Source of the DNA: Fibrobacter succinogenes
Lineage (GTDB): Bacteria > Fibrobacterota > Fibrobacteria > Fibrobacterales > Fibrobacteraceae
Length of the DNA: 64,000 nt
Reading direction: 5' to 3'
Assembly: GCA_902762305.1 (NCBI GenBank)
Contig: CACWNW010000014.1
Span: 62,001 to 126,000 of the forward strand
Both the position numbers and the translations under genes were made by a program. This document shows positions 1 through 9,260 of the stretch, piece after piece (the stretch's first letter is position 1; each line of letters begins with the position of its first letter). The notes beneath the pieces were generated by a model. It was not told the DNA's origin. It ran no database searches and was given only the letters and a program-made list of their open reading frames with translations.

Positions 1-3000
1 GGTCTTCGTGAGCGGCTTCGATAGCGTCGGCCTTCACCATCTCTTCGTAGATGTATTCCTGGACGATGGCGGCAGAGTCAGGCAGCGGAGCATGAGCGAA
101 TGCATCGGCCACTTCGACGAACACGGCGCAACCCTGGTAGAACATTTCGATGTAGCCTTCTTCAGCTTCGATCACGTCCTTGTTGTAGAAGCCCTGGTCA
201 CGAGCGAGGTCGATGTTCTTCTGGAAGATCGGGCGTGCCTGTTCGTAGTAGCTCGGCAGCTGCTGCACGATAGTAATACGTTCGGCAAACTTTTCTTCTT
301 CCTTCTTCGCATTCATTTCCTGTTCGCGAATCTTGGCTGCCATGGTCACGAAGAGCATACCCATCTTGTTAGTAGCACGGAAAGTCCACTTTTCAGATGC
401 GTAGGCAGCAGACTTGGAGTAGTGACCCATAGCCTTCTGGAGGATGTCCACCAACTGCTTAACAATCTTGGCCTTGTCCTTTTCCTTACCCTTCAGGATA
501 ATCGGGTCCATCTTGTGGAATTCGTGTTCACCGATATAGAAGGCGGCTTCAGCCGGGATACCCGGGTCAGCGTTCTTAATCTGGAGACCGAACTTGTCGT
601 AGTTCTTGAGGGTTGCTTCGTAGTCAGCAATAGCCTTGTCTTCTTCCTTGAGTTCCATGTAGGCACGGGCTGCACCGATGTAGGCGGCAATCAGCTTTTC
701 CTTGTCTTCCTGGTACATCTTGAGGAAGTTGTGGTATTCCTGAGCGGCGAGGTCCCACTTCTTGGCGTTAGCATAGGCCATCGGGATGGAGAATGCTGCG
801 TCGAGAGCGTAGGTGCTCTTCGGGTAGTCGCGAACGAGGTCCTTGGAGCAGCGGATGGCTTCGTCGGTCATCTTGGCCTCGTCGTAGCTCAAGCAGGCGC
901 TGTACAGGAAGCTCGGAGTCTTCTCGTTCTTCGGGTAGCGCTTGTAGGCAAGTTCGTAAGTGACAGCGGCGTTCTTCTTATCCGGGATGGAGTCGTAGAC
1001 AGACGCTGCGAAGCCGATAGCCTGGAAGGCCATGGAATCCTGCGGGAAGTTGTTCGTGATGAAGAGGAACGTAGTCGCAGCCTGCTGCGGCTTGTTGTCC
1101 TTCTTGTAGGCGGAAGCGGCACGGAGCACGCCCTTCACGGTAAGCGGAGAGCTAGCATACTGCTTCGGGAGAATCATGAACGTTTCGGCAGCCTTGGTGT
1201 ACTGGTTTGCACTTTCGAAAGCAGCAGCGGCTTCGAAGATGGCCTTGTCGGCGATTTCAACCTTCGGGTAGCGCTTCACGAGGGCGAGGTAGGCGTTGGC
1301 ACCCTTCTCGAACTGCTTTTCCTTCACGGACTTTTCAGCCATCTGGTAGAGCACGAATGCGATAGCCTTTTCGGTTTCCTTGGCCATAGAGTCGTTCTTG
1401 GTGGCCTTCACCTGCGTGTACTGCTTCAACAGCCATTCGAATTCGCCGAGAGCTTCATCGAGCTGGTTGGATTCAAGGAGAGACTTGGCAAGCATCTGGC
1501 TGATGAGCAAGATGTACTGGTGGTTCGGGTACTTCTTGCGGAGTTCACGCAACACGGTAACCGCGGTGGAGAACTGCTTAGCATTGTAATGAACGAGGGC
1601 AGCGTTGTAAGAGAGTTCCGCAGCTTCCTTGTTCTGACCGAACTTCTGCATGTACTTGTCCACCTGGGCGAAGTATGCCTTCGTTTCGGGGAGGCTGTAA
1701 GCCTTGATCGTGTCGCCGTTGGCCTTGCTCTTGAGAGCGGCTTCGCGGGCCTGGTCCATCATGAGCACGGCGTTGTAGGCAGCTTCTTCCTTCTTCAGGA
1801 GGGCAGCGGAGCCGAGGGCGCGGCGGCCATAACGGGTGGTATCGGTATCGACGATCCAGTTGAACATCTTGGCGGCGTTCGCATGCTGGCCCATTTCCTG
1901 GTAGGCGGCAGCGAGGTCGATATGAACGGTGTATTCATCCCAAGTCGGTTCGTTCTTGTAACGGGTAAGGAATGCTTCGTAAGCCTTGATAGCTTCGGCA
2001 TAGCGCTTCTTACCGCCTTCAATATCACCTTCCTTGGTGATCTTGGCAGCCTGCTGGTGATGGTAGTGCGGAATTTCGAGCATAGCGCCGCGGATGGCCT
2101 TGTCAGCGTTCGCGACGGATTCCTTATACTTGGTGTTCTTCTTGCGCCAAGAGGAGTTCTTGTCGTAACGCTTCACCACGACGTAGCGGTACTGCTGGGC
2201 TTCGTCGAACTTCTGCTGTACGAGCAAGATTTCAATCATGGCAATATCAGCAAGCGGAGCATCGATGTAGTCCGGGTTGATCTGCATCAAGCGCTTGAAG
2301 GACTGCACGGCTTCTTCGTTACGGTCGTGGTCCTTGTTCTTCATACCAATGCGGTAGTACACGGAATCCTTGAACGGAACCTTCTTGTCCTTGAGGAAGG
2401 ATTCAGCTTCGGCGACACCACCACCTTCCAAGTCAGAGAAGGAGGCCGCCATGAAGTCCATAGCTTCAGCGCGCAAGTCGTTAGGATATTTACCCTTGTC
2501 GGCGCCGATGATATATTCGTAGTACTTGTAAGCAGCCGTTTCGTATTCGGCAATGTTGTAGTAAGATTCCGCCAAGTGGTACATGGCGAGAGCCGCTTCC
2601 TTACCGGTGAGGTTCTCGAAGCCGGTCACCTTCTTGTAGGCGCCGATAGCGTCGCGGAACTTGCGGTTCATGAAGTGGTATTCAGCGATACGGAGCCATG
2701 CCTTCGGCACGAGACCGTCGTTCGGGAAGTTCTTGACGAGGCGATCACGGAGCTTGAAAGCCTTTTCGTCTTCGCCACTAGCTTCCTGCACGGCAGCGGC
2801 CTGGTAGAGCACCGCCGGAATCTTCGGAGCCTTCGGGTACTTGTCGATGTACTCGAGGAAGTAGCCCAAGGACTTCTGGTGGTCAGCCTTGGGGTACTGG
2901 CCGATATTGGCGCACTTGGCCGGCTTGTTGTCGCGGTCGGCACACCAAGCCACATCTTCTTCGTACTGTCCCTGGATGTCCAAGAAGCGCTTTTCTTCGA

Positions 3001-3343
3001 GCATGAACTGGTAGTGACCCAGCTGCTGGAGAGCACCGGCACAACGGTCGGACTTCTTGCCCTTACAGGTTTCGCCCTTAGCGAGTTTTTCCCACTGTTC
3101 GATGGCCTTCACCATGCCGTCTTCGTTAAGGCCGCCAGAGCGGCATGCCTGTTCGGCCTGATTTTTGAGGACCTTCGCCTGACCCATGCACTGCTTTCTC
3201 TGTTCAGAGTCCTTCGGCATGGCTTTACACTTTGTGGCCAGTTTCTTGACTTCTGCCGTCTTGTCCTTACAAGGATCAGAGGCAGCAAAGGAAGCTCCAA
3301 CAAGAGAGCAGACAACTGCACCAATAAGCCAGAAATTTTTCAT
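1..3343 (-). CDS. Large periplasmic TPR-repeat protein (3' end beyond window)
   Basis: The minus-strand frame stays open from an ATG at 3343 to the window edge, giving at least 1,114 residues with the C-terminus missing. It begins with a Sec signal peptide (MKNFWLIGAVVCSLVGASFA) and a short Cys-containing segment. The rest is many degenerate tetratricopeptide helices of about 34-40 residues, with recurring A..Y......YP patterns. Such repeats are protein-protein scaffolds, probably periplasmic or outer-membrane-associated here. It is the third gene after the OmpA-like and PorV-like/TPR genes, so envelope assembly or secretion support is likely; this is inferred from context only. A weak SD (AAGAGA) precedes the ATG. 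A long open frame antisense to it is a codon-bias shadow. Confidence 0.85.
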   Translation of the reverse strand, partial: MKNFWLIGAVVCSLVGASFAASDPCKDKTAEVKKLATKCKAMPKDSEQRKQCMGQAKVLKNQAEQACRSGGLNEDGMVKAIEQWEKLAKGETCKGKKSDRCAGALQQLGHYQFMLEEKRFLDIQGQYEEDVAWCADRDNKPAKCANIGQYPKADHQKSLGYFLEYIDKYPKAPKIPAVLYQAAAVQEASGEDEKAFKLRDRLVKNFPNDGLVPKAWLRIAEYHFMNRKFRDAIGAYKKVTGFENLTGKEAALAMYHLAESYYNIAEYETAAYKYYEYIIGADKGKYPNDLRAEAMDFMAASFSDLEGGGVAEAESFLKDKKVPFKDSVYYRIGMKNKDHDRNEEAVQSFKRLMQINPDYIDAPLADIAMIEILLVQQKFDEAQQYRYVVVKRYDKNSSWRKKNTKYKESVANADKAIRGAMLEIPHYHHQQAAKITKEGDIEGGKKRYAEAIKAYEAFLTRYKNEPTWDEYTVHIDLAAAYQEMGQHANAAKMFNWIVDTDTTRYGRRALGSAALLKKEEAAYNAVLMMDQAREAALKSKANGDTIKAYSLPETKAYFAQVDKYMQKFGQNKEAAELSYNAALVHYNAKQFSTAVTVLRELRKKYPNHQYILLISQMLAKSLLESNQLDEALGEFEWLLKQYTQVKATKNDSMAKETEKAIAFVLYQMAEKSVKEKQFEKGANAYLALVKRYPKVEIADKAIFEAAAAFESANQYTKAAETFMILPKQYASSPLTVKGVLRAASAYKKDNKPQQAATTFLFITNNFPQDSMAFQAIGFAASVYDSIPDKKNAAVTYELAYKRYPKNEKTPSFLYSACLSYDEAKMTDEAIRCSKDLVRDYPKSTYALDAAFSIPMAYANAKKWDLAAQEYHNFLKMYQEDKEKLIAAYIGAARAYMELKEEDKAIADYEATLKNYDKFGLQIKNADPGIPAEAAFYIGEHEFHKMDPIILKGKEKDKAKIVKQLVDILQKAMGHYSKSAAYASEKWTFRATNKMGMLFVTMAAKIREQEMNAKKEEEKFAERITIVQQLPSYYEQARPIFQKNIDLARDQGFYNKDVIEAEEGYIEMFYQGCAVFVEVADAFAHAPLPDSAAIVQEYIYEEMVKADAIEAAHED

Positions 3344-3377
3344 CGTTCTCTTTTCCACCTATTTTTTTATGGACAAA

Positions 3378-3403
3378 GACCCAAAATCCTAGGATTTCGG
3401 GTC
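3378..3403 (-). terminator. Hairpin between the two TPR genes
   Basis: An almost perfect inverted repeat, GACCC..ATCCTAGGAT..GGGTC, sits between the stop of the PorV-like/TPR gene and the start of the large TPR gene. Read on the minus strand it is followed by only a weak T stretch. It may be a partial terminator or an mRNA-processing site that lowers expression of the last gene. Confidence 0.45.
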
Positions 3404-3422
3404 TCATCCTCTATTATTGTCC

Positions 3423-5660
3423 TTATTCATCCAATTCCAGATCGTCCAAGGCATCCAGTTCCTTCGCTGCCTCGGCATTTCCGGCAGAGCCCTGACCCAT
3501 CTTGGTCTTGACTGTTGCCAAAGTAAAGCCGGCGTCTTCGAGGATGCGCTTACGGTTGGATTCGAAGCGGTCGCTCTGGATGGCTCTCTGGGTGAATGCA
3601 GCGTAATCTTCAATAGCCTGGTTTGCCTTGTTGAAGGTCGGCTGCAGGGCTTCGCGCTTGCTCTGCACACGAGGAGTCGGGAGCTGACGGGCAAGGTCAA
3701 GAGCCTGAACCTGGACGGAGTCAAATTCGCTCTGCATGGCGTCGTAAGCCTGGCGGGCGCTATCGCGGGCGGCGACAGACACAGCCGGCTGCTCGGTCTT
3801 CTTTTCGGCCTGTTCCAAGGAAGCAGCAGCGTTCTTGTAGTCCTTCTTCATGAAGTAGCAGTAACCCTGAACGAGGTAGGCTTCAGACACGAGGAAGGAT
3901 TCCGGAAGGTTCGAAATAATCCACTTTGCAGGCTTCATGGCTTCATCGGGCTTGTTAACCTTGAGGAAGGACCATGCAATGCCGAGCATAGCTTCATCGT
4001 ACACAGGAGAACCGGGCTTGACCTGGCCGTACATCTGGGCGGCCTGAGCAATGTCGGCCTTCTCGCCAGAGAAGTAGATGTGGCCGAGCTTCACGCGGGC
4101 GGCATCCTGGAGGTCCTGTTCGGACTGGTTAGAGTACTGCTGCTCGGTAATATCGCGGAAGCAGTTTTCAGCTTCTTCGAACTTGCCGAGACGGCTGTAA
4201 GCGATGCCCATGGTGTAACGGGCGTAGAAGTAGTTCGCGTTACCCGGAAGGATGGCGGCGAGCAGGTCGACAGATTCCTGGTAGAGGCCCTGTTCGAACT
4301 TGATCTGGCCGGCAACGTAGTCAGCGTCAGCCTTAACGTCGCTTTCACCGAACTTCTGAGCAATGTTCTGGTACTTGGCCATGGCTTCAGTGTACTTGCC
4401 TTCCTTATAGTCGATGTTCATCAACTGGAAGTGGTACTTGGCCTTCTGGTCACTCTGCGGGTAGCGCTTGATGGCGTCTTCGTACACAGACTTAGCAGCC
4501 TTGTGCATACGGAGGTTTTCGAAAGACTTTGCCTTGTAGAAAGCGGCCTGGTCCACGAGGTGGAATGCGGGGTACTTGGTCTGGACCTTACCGAAAGCAT
4601 AGGCAGCTTCGAGGAACTGACGGTTCAAGTACAGACGCATAGCGGCGCGGTAGTCGTTTTCCGGTTCGATCTTCAAGCGACGGTAGCGTTCTTCGCCGAT
4701 CTTCTCTTCACGGGTATCACCGAAGCGAGAAGTAATCTTCACGGCCCAGATGAATCCGCGGTTCTTCTTGGCGTAGAGGTCGTCGTGCGACATCTCGAGG
4801 TCAAGAGAGAGGTAACGGAAGATGCTCACATCCTTCACGTTCACCGTAGCGCCAGCCACGAAGTAGCCTTCCTTGGTGAAGCGGCCACGCACACCCAAGT
4901 GCGGGGAGAGGTAGTAAGTCACAGTGAAGCTCGTCTCGAGGTTGAAACCTTCACCACCTTCGGCCTCATCGTGCATGATGTCGATGAGAGAAGCTTCGAT
5001 CTTAACTTCGAGGCTCCTGTCAAGACCACGGTAGAACAAAGAGAAGTTCAGGTTGGTCGGGATCTTGTAGGCATCGCTCGCAGTGAAGAACACGAACATC
5101 GGGGCATCGTTGTCAGTGGCAACAGCCGGCGGGAGGATGTTCTGCAGGGACAGGCCCACAAGGAGGTAGCCAAGCTTCGAGGAAGCAAGCGGGTTCCAGC
5201 TCACACCGATATCGGAACCGAGGGTCAGCTGCTTAACATCGTCGAACTGGTTGATGTAAAGCACCGAGAGGTCGATACCCAGGGAGATGACCTGGAACAG
5301 GTTGTACGCATAGCCGAACATGAATGCATATTCGCCGTACGACTTGCCACCGTCGATGGAGGCACCGTTCTCGAAGAACGAGAAGCCGAGAGTGTGCTTG
5401 TAATCCATCGGGTAAGTCAAGCTCAAGTATTCCTGGCTTGCTTCGCCGCTGATGGAGCTAAAGAATGCTGCGCTGAACTCGAGCTGTTCCGTTTCGGAAA
5501 TGCTCGCCGGGTTCACGTACATGGCGGTGTTGCCGCCGAATTCGGCGAACCAGTCGTTCTGCTGATATTTATGCGGAGCGTAGGTAACTTCTGCAAAAAG
5601 AGAGCTCGCAGCCACAGTAAGTCCGAGGACTGACGTCTTGATGAAACTAGTATGCATCAT
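3423..5660 (-). CDS. PorV/PorQ-like outer-membrane barrel fused to TPR domain
   Basis: A two-part protein of about 745 residues. After a signal peptide (TSFIKTSVLGLTVAASSLFA), residues 25-300 have a PorV/PorQ/FadL-like beta-barrel pattern: 'FAEFGGNTAMYVNPASIS' near the mature N-terminus, then alternating hydrophobic strands. Residues 330-690 carry TPR repeats ('YPQSDQKAKYHFQLMNIDY' style), ending in an acidic tail. PorV-type proteins shuttle type-9 secretion substrates in Bacteroidota. That link is tempting because two glycoside hydrolases in this window have T9SS-like tails, but it is inference. ATG 5660 is preferred (GGAG seven bases upstream); a GTG at 5663 is an alternative. Eight bases separate it from the OmpA gene, so one operon is likely. 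Confidence 0.8.
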   Translation of the reverse strand: MMHTSFIKTSVLGLTVAASSLFAEVTYAPHKYQQNDWFAEFGGNTAMYVNPASISETEQLEFSAAFFSSISGEASQEYLSLTYPMDYKHTLGFSFFENGASIDGGKSYGEYAFMFGYAYNLFQVISLGIDLSVLYINQFDDVKQLTLGSDIGVSWNPLASSKLGYLLVGLSLQNILPPAVATDNDAPMFVFFTASDAYKIPTNLNFSLFYRGLDRSLEVKIEASLIDIMHDEAEGGEGFNLETSFTVTYYLSPHLGVRGRFTKEGYFVAGATVNVKDVSIFRYLSLDLEMSHDDLYAKKNRGFIWAVKITSRFGDTREEKIGEERYRRLKIEPENDYRAAMRLYLNRQFLEAAYAFGKVQTKYPAFHLVDQAAFYKAKSFENLRMHKAAKSVYEDAIKRYPQSDQKAKYHFQLMNIDYKEGKYTEAMAKYQNIAQKFGESDVKADADYVAGQIKFEQGLYQESVDLLAAILPGNANYFYARYTMGIAYSRLGKFEEAENCFRDITEQQYSNQSEQDLQDAARVKLGHIYFSGEKADIAQAAQMYGQVKPGSPVYDEAMLGIAWSFLKVNKPDEAMKPAKWIISNLPESFLVSEAYLVQGYCYFMKKDYKNAAASLEQAEKKTEQPAVSVAARDSARQAYDAMQSEFDSVQVQALDLARQLPTPRVQSKREALQPTFNKANQAIEDYAAFTQRAIQSDRFESNRKRILEDAGFTLATVKTKMGQGSAGNAEAAKELDALDDLELDE

Positions 5661-5671
5661 CACCTACTCCT

Positions 5672-7189
5672 TTACTTGATATCCGTGCGGGTGAACTCGA
5701 TACGACGGTTCTGCGCACGCCCTTCTGGGGTTTTGTTAGAGGCTACCGGCTTGGTATCACCCATACCGGAGGTCACCATACGGCTTTCGTCAATGCCGTT
5801 TTCAACAAGGAAGTTCTTCACGGCTGCTGCGCGGTCGGCGGAGAGCTGCATGTTCTTGTCCTTGGATCCAACGTTGTCGGTATGGCCGACAATTTCGAAT
5901 GTTGCTTCCTTGAAGGTTTCCATGATGTCGACAACCTTCATGAGGGAGATGTAGGAATCCGGAGTAATCGTAGCCTTGCCGGATTCGAAGTTCACGCCTT
6001 CGAGCACGAACACCTTCTTGGGCGGCTGCGGGACTTCGTCCGGGCAACCATCGTCGTCCTTGTAACCGTTCTGGCTTTCGGCCTGTTCGGGGCAGCGGTC
6101 GACACCCTGGCACACATGAGCAAAATTGGAGAGCATACCCTTAGCTTCGACCCACGGATCGCAGAGACCGTCGCGGTCGTTGTCCGCATCCGGGCAGCCG
6201 TCGTCGTCCTGGTAACCATCGAAGTCTTCGGCTTCTTCGGGGCAGTTGTCGATACCCGTGCAGACGCTTGCGTACTTGTCGGAAACGCCTTCTTCGGAAA
6301 CCCACGGATCGCAGAGGCCATCGGCATCGCTATCCGGATTGCGGGTCTCTTCAGCCTGTTCTTCTTCCTTCTGAACCTCGACCGTGGTGAGGCCGATATC
6401 CAACTTGCCCTTGCCACGCTTGAGCATCGGCGAGGTGGACTGGCAGTAGAAGTTCGGCTTCGAGAGCGAGTGGTTCATGAACTTCGGATCGAGGGAAACG
6501 TTAGTGCGGTTCACCTTGATGAAGTGGTTGAACGGGTAGTAGTTCTTGTAGATGTTGTTGTACTCCACCTTCGTCTGGCCGGCGGCCGGGTCGGCGAACA
6601 CACCGTAGTAGTGGTTCTCCATGAAGATGTTGTTACGGGCGACCACGTTGGTCGGTCCCTTCAGAGCAAGGCCCGAGTAGCCGTTGCGAAGCACGACGTT
6701 GTGCTCGATGTAGGCATCAAGGGACTTAGCACCCCAAGCGAGGATACCGGACCAGCGGTTGCCGTACACCACGTTGTTGCGCAGGTGCGGCAGCGAGATG
6801 AACGCACCGATACCCGTGGCATGGTTGTCCATCACGTAGCAGTGGTGGATGTAGGGAGCAGCGTTCTCGCAAAGGATACCTTCGAGACCGTTCCTCACAG
6901 TGAAGTGCGACATTTCGGCGCCCGAAGTACCCATGACGGTAGGACCATTGCGGCCGCCATCGATGATTGTTGTCAGCGGATCTTCACCTTTCAAGACCAC
7001 GCCCATCACCAGAGTGATGTTCTCGTTATAGGTACCGCGCGCCACCTTGATGGTATCGCCAGCATCGGCATTACCGAGAGCATCGCCAATCTTCGAGAAT
7101 TCGCCAGGCACGTTGATAATCCTTGCCATGGCGGTCCCGGAAAGAAGCAAAGCCCCGGCCGTTATTAAGACCAGTTTCTTTAGGGTCAT
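5672..7189 (-). CDS. OmpA-family protein with beta-helix and thrombospondin-3 repeats
   Basis: A 505-aa envelope protein. A signal peptide (MTLKKLVLITAGALLLSGTAMA) precedes a right-handed parallel beta-helix (about residues 25-230), with runs such as 'NNVVYGNRWSGILAWG' and 'HNVVLRNGYSGLALKG'. Next come two calcium-binding thrombospondin type-3 segments rich in DxDxDGxCDPW and 'CPEEAEDFDGYQDDDGCPD'. Last is an OmpA C-terminal peptidoglycan-binding domain (about 390-500) with 'VGHTDNVGSKDKNMQLSADRA' features and 'NRRIEF'. The C-terminal domain should anchor the protein to peptidoglycan, while the beta-helix could face outward or bind polysaccharide. ATG 7189 places the signal peptide correctly; TTG at 7207 would add six residues. 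It is first in a three-gene operon behind a strong promoter. Confidence 0.9.
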   Translation of the reverse strand: MTLKKLVLITAGALLLSGTAMARIINVPGEFSKIGDALGNADAGDTIKVARGTYNENITLVMGVVLKGEDPLTTIIDGGRNGPTVMGTSGAEMSHFTVRNGLEGILCENAAPYIHHCYVMDNHATGIGAFISLPHLRNNVVYGNRWSGILAWGAKSLDAYIEHNVVLRNGYSGLALKGPTNVVARNNIFMENHYYGVFADPAAGQTKVEYNNIYKNYYPFNHFIKVNRTNVSLDPKFMNHSLSKPNFYCQSTSPMLKRGKGKLDIGLTTVEVQKEEEQAEETRNPDSDADGLCDPWVSEEGVSDKYASVCTGIDNCPEEAEDFDGYQDDDGCPDADNDRDGLCDPWVEAKGMLSNFAHVCQGVDRCPEQAESQNGYKDDDGCPDEVPQPPKKVFVLEGVNFESGKATITPDSYISLMKVVDIMETFKEATFEIVGHTDNVGSKDKNMQLSADRAAAVKNFLVENGIDESRMVTSGMGDTKPVASNKTPEGRAQNRRIEFTRTDIK

Positions 7190-7272
7190 ACTGCTACGTT
7201 TCTCCAATCATAGAACACATATTCGTTAAACTTTTTTCGTTTGCCAAATCGACAAATCAAAACCCACATGGG

Positions 7273-7301
7273 AATATACCTTCATAACGGGCAATAGTCA
7301 A
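7273..7301 (-). promoter_or_regulatory. Sigma70-type promoter of the OmpA operon
   Basis: Reading the minus strand, TTGACT (7301-7296) and TATATT (7278-7273) are separated by exactly 17 bp. The 5' leader to ATG 7189 would be about 75 nt. Confidence 0.75.
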
Positions 7302-7373
7302 ACGTTTTTTTGCGTATTTAACTAAAAAAACGCAAAAAAAATGTTTTGGCGTCCGTTTTCAGGCATGAACTCG

Positions 7374-7574
7374 TCAATTTGCAGGGGGAAGGCTAGACTT
7401 ATCCTCCTCCTTCTTCGCCCCCTGGATCGACACGCGAATCTCCTGGCAGGTCTTTTTGATATCCTGTAGAACCTTGCGAGCACGAGTTCCCGCGGACTTG
7501 TTGCCGCGTTCGAACTTTTCATACTCACGCTTGAAGTTTTCAACTTCTTGGTCGAGGTCGTTGACTAAGCTCAT
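7374..7574 (-). CDS. Histone H1-like (Hc1-type) small basic protein
   Basis: A 66-aa protein. The core FKREYEKFERGNKSAGTRAR and 'KVLQDIKKTCQEIRVSI' matches the bacterial histone-H1-like family, whose hallmark is N-K-[AS]-A-G-T-R-A-R-K followed by a basic amphipathic helix. Family members are small nucleoid-associated proteins of Bacteroidota and relatives. The C-terminus here is short and not very lysine-rich. It is monocistronic, flanked by AT-rich DNA, with a weak SD (AGGGAG) about eight bases before the ATG. A second overlapping minus-strand frame at 7322-7543 is rejected because it lacks family features. Confidence 0.85.
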   Translation of the reverse strand: MSLVNDLDQEVENFKREYEKFERGNKSAGTRARKVLQDIKKTCQEIRVSIQGAKKEEDKSSLPPAN

Positions 7575-7700
7575 AGGTAAACTCCCTAAAAAGATGCTTT
7601 TTGGAAAATAAATAAAGTTTTTCGCAAAAATTCGCTGTTTTGTAAAAACAATTTTACGTTTACGGATTATTACACGATTTTTTAAGCTATCAACAAGTTA

Positions 7701-8492
7701 TCAACACTTCGTAAAGTTCCAGAGACACTCCAGAGCACGCCTTCCAGCCTCCCCCACATCCTCGGAAAAGTCGTTCACGAACATCCGAATGTGTTTTTCA
7801 ATGACTTTTTCGTCGGAAATCTGAGCCATTTCACGAATAAACGGGGTGACAAGTTCCACTCTTTCCCGAGCAAGCGAGAGGCTCCTGCGGATTTCGCGTT
7901 CGACATTTCGAACAACTTCATCTGGAAGCGAGCGACGCACAACGGCTATTCCGAGCGGAATCGGCGACCCCGTATGCTGTTCCCAGTAGGCGCCGAGATC
8001 CTGCAGCAAATGCAGCCCGTCACGTTCCCAGGTGAAGCGGTGTTCGTGGATGGTCACGCCCTGAGCAGCCGACTTATCGAGCAGCGAAGAGTAGACCTCG
8101 TTGAAGAGCGCAAAACGCACCCGCGGACTACCGCCGAACTCATGCCCGAACCAGAAGCGGAACAGGAGGGCGGCCGTCGTGTTTTCGCCGGGAAGGACGG
8201 TCTCTTGCGCAGGGTCGAAGGCGCCGGAGCGCGAAGAGAGGAGCAGCGGGCCGCAACCGTACCCGATGGCGCCACCGCAATCGAGGCAGCGGTAGTTCTC
8301 GCGTACCGACGGGAACACCTGCGCACTCACCTTGGCCACGTCGAGCTCGCCCCGCATAATCATCTCGTTCAGAGTCTGCACATCGGCAAAGTGGACGTTC
8401 CACTCGAAGGGCGAATTCTCGAGGCCGGCGACAAGCGCCTCGTAGATGTAGGTGTCGTTAGGACAAGTGGAAATACCGAGGGAAAGACGCAT
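7701..8492 (-). CDS. mqnD: 1,4-dihydroxy-6-naphthoate synthase (futalosine pathway)
   Basis: The 263-aa product opens with RLSLGISTCPNDTYIYEAL, the diagnostic N-terminus of MqnD, and has the periplasmic-binding-protein-like fold of that family ('HFADVQTLNEMIMRGELDVA', IPLGIAVVRRSLP). MqnD converts cyclic dehypoxanthine futalosine to 1,4-dihydroxy-6-naphthoate in menaquinone synthesis. Full length matches the family. It lies downstream of mqnB on the same strand, so two pathway steps are clustered. No clear SD precedes the ATG; the upstream bases are short tandem repeats. Confidence 0.93.
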   Translation of the reverse strand: MRLSLGISTCPNDTYIYEALVAGLENSPFEWNVHFADVQTLNEMIMRGELDVAKVSAQVFPSVRENYRCLDCGGAIGYGCGPLLLSSRSGAFDPAQETVLPGENTTAALLFRFWFGHEFGGSPRVRFALFNEVYSSLLDKSAAQGVTIHEHRFTWERDGLHLLQDLGAYWEQHTGSPIPLGIAVVRRSLPDEVVRNVEREIRRSLSLARERVELVTPFIREMAQISDEKVIEKHIRMFVNDFSEDVGEAGRRALECLWNFTKC

Positions 8493-8604
8493 GGATGATT
8501 GATGATGGATGATTGATGATGGATGATTTGTGCGGGAGGCGGGATGTTTATTGCGGGTCGAAGGATGTTTATCGCTGGTCGACGAATGTTTATCGCGGGT
8601 TAAA
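8491..8604. repeat. Two short tandem repeats between mqnB and mqnD
   Basis: Positions 8491-8530 hold three copies of a 14-bp unit (ATGGATGATTGATG, the last one partial). Positions 8542-8604 hold three 21-bp units of the form GGATGTTTATCGCGGGTCGA with few mismatches; the last overlaps the mqnB stop codon. Together they make up nearly the whole mqnB-mqnD spacer and leave no visible SD for mqnD. Confidence 0.85.
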
Positions 8605-9247
8605 GGTTGTCTAGGATCTGTTCCTTGAGCGCGGCCATGGCTTCGGGAATTTTCCAGGTTGAGGTATCGCGGTCGGTCGCGATATTGCTCACGGCACGGA
8701 ACTGGAAGGCGGGCACACCGAAGCGGCTACAGACGGCAAAACAGGCGGCGCCCTCCATCGTCTCGACATCGGCGTTGTACAGGCGGCTGCGGCGGTTCGC
8801 AAGGTACACGGTACCGGTGCAGCAGTTCACGGTCACGCCCGCGGCAGGGCGCACGGAAGCAAGCGCAAGCGAAAGGAATCGGGATGATTCGCCCTTGTAC
8901 ACGATTTCCTTGCCAGAAACTTCGCCCCACGACAGGAAATGGCCTTCGCGAGTCTGCGCCCCCATATCGCCCACGACATCGGTATCGACGCGCACGACAT
9001 CGCCAATATCAAACCCGCGGTTCGGATACGCCCCGCAGACTCCGACCTGGATTACACGCTCGTAGCGCCTTTTCGAAAGGAGGAAAGCGAGGTTCGTAGA
9101 AAATTCAAGCGCGCCCACACCACATACGGCGACATCGTAACGGGTATTGAGCGCCTGCGGGGTAGACGACGCCACCACAGCGGAGACCTGCGGGTATACC
9201 GCGTTGAATTCCACCCTGGAAGCAAAGGCGACAAGCGTTCCGTTCAT
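8600..9247 (-). CDS. mqnB: Futalosine hydrolase
   Basis: A 215-aa nucleoside-phosphorylase-fold protein. It shows 'VAVCGVGALEFSTNLAFLL', 'IQVGVCGAYPNRGFDIGDVV' and the active-site block VETMEGAACFAVCSRFGVP, as in futalosine hydrolase, then 'FRAVSNIATDRD'. MqnB releases hypoxanthine from futalosine. The ATG at 9247 is chosen because the product then starts at the family N-terminus (MNGTLVAFAS) and no longer overlaps the upstream kinase gene, 13 bp away. It is co-directional with mqnD. Confidence 0.9.
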   Translation of the reverse strand: MNGTLVAFASRVEFNAVYPQVSAVVASSTPQALNTRYDVAVCGVGALEFSTNLAFLLSKRRYERVIQVGVCGAYPNRGFDIGDVVRVDTDVVGDMGAQTREGHFLSWGEVSGKEIVYKGESSRFLSLALASVRPAAGVTVNCCTGTVYLANRRSRLYNADVETMEGAACFAVCSRFGVPAFQFRAVSNIATDRDTSTWKIPEAMAALKEQILDNL

Positions 9248-9260
9248 GGGCGCCCCCGGA

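Noticed and set aside
8-3511. A 1,167-codon open frame on the plus strand
   Set aside because: It is antisense to the TPR gene, has no signal, motif or SD, and its composition (Val, Leu, His, Phe-rich) is that of a shadow of GC-biased codons.
3417-5633. A 738-codon plus-strand open frame
   Set aside because: Exact antisense shadow of the PorV-like/TPR gene, which has a signal peptide and family features.
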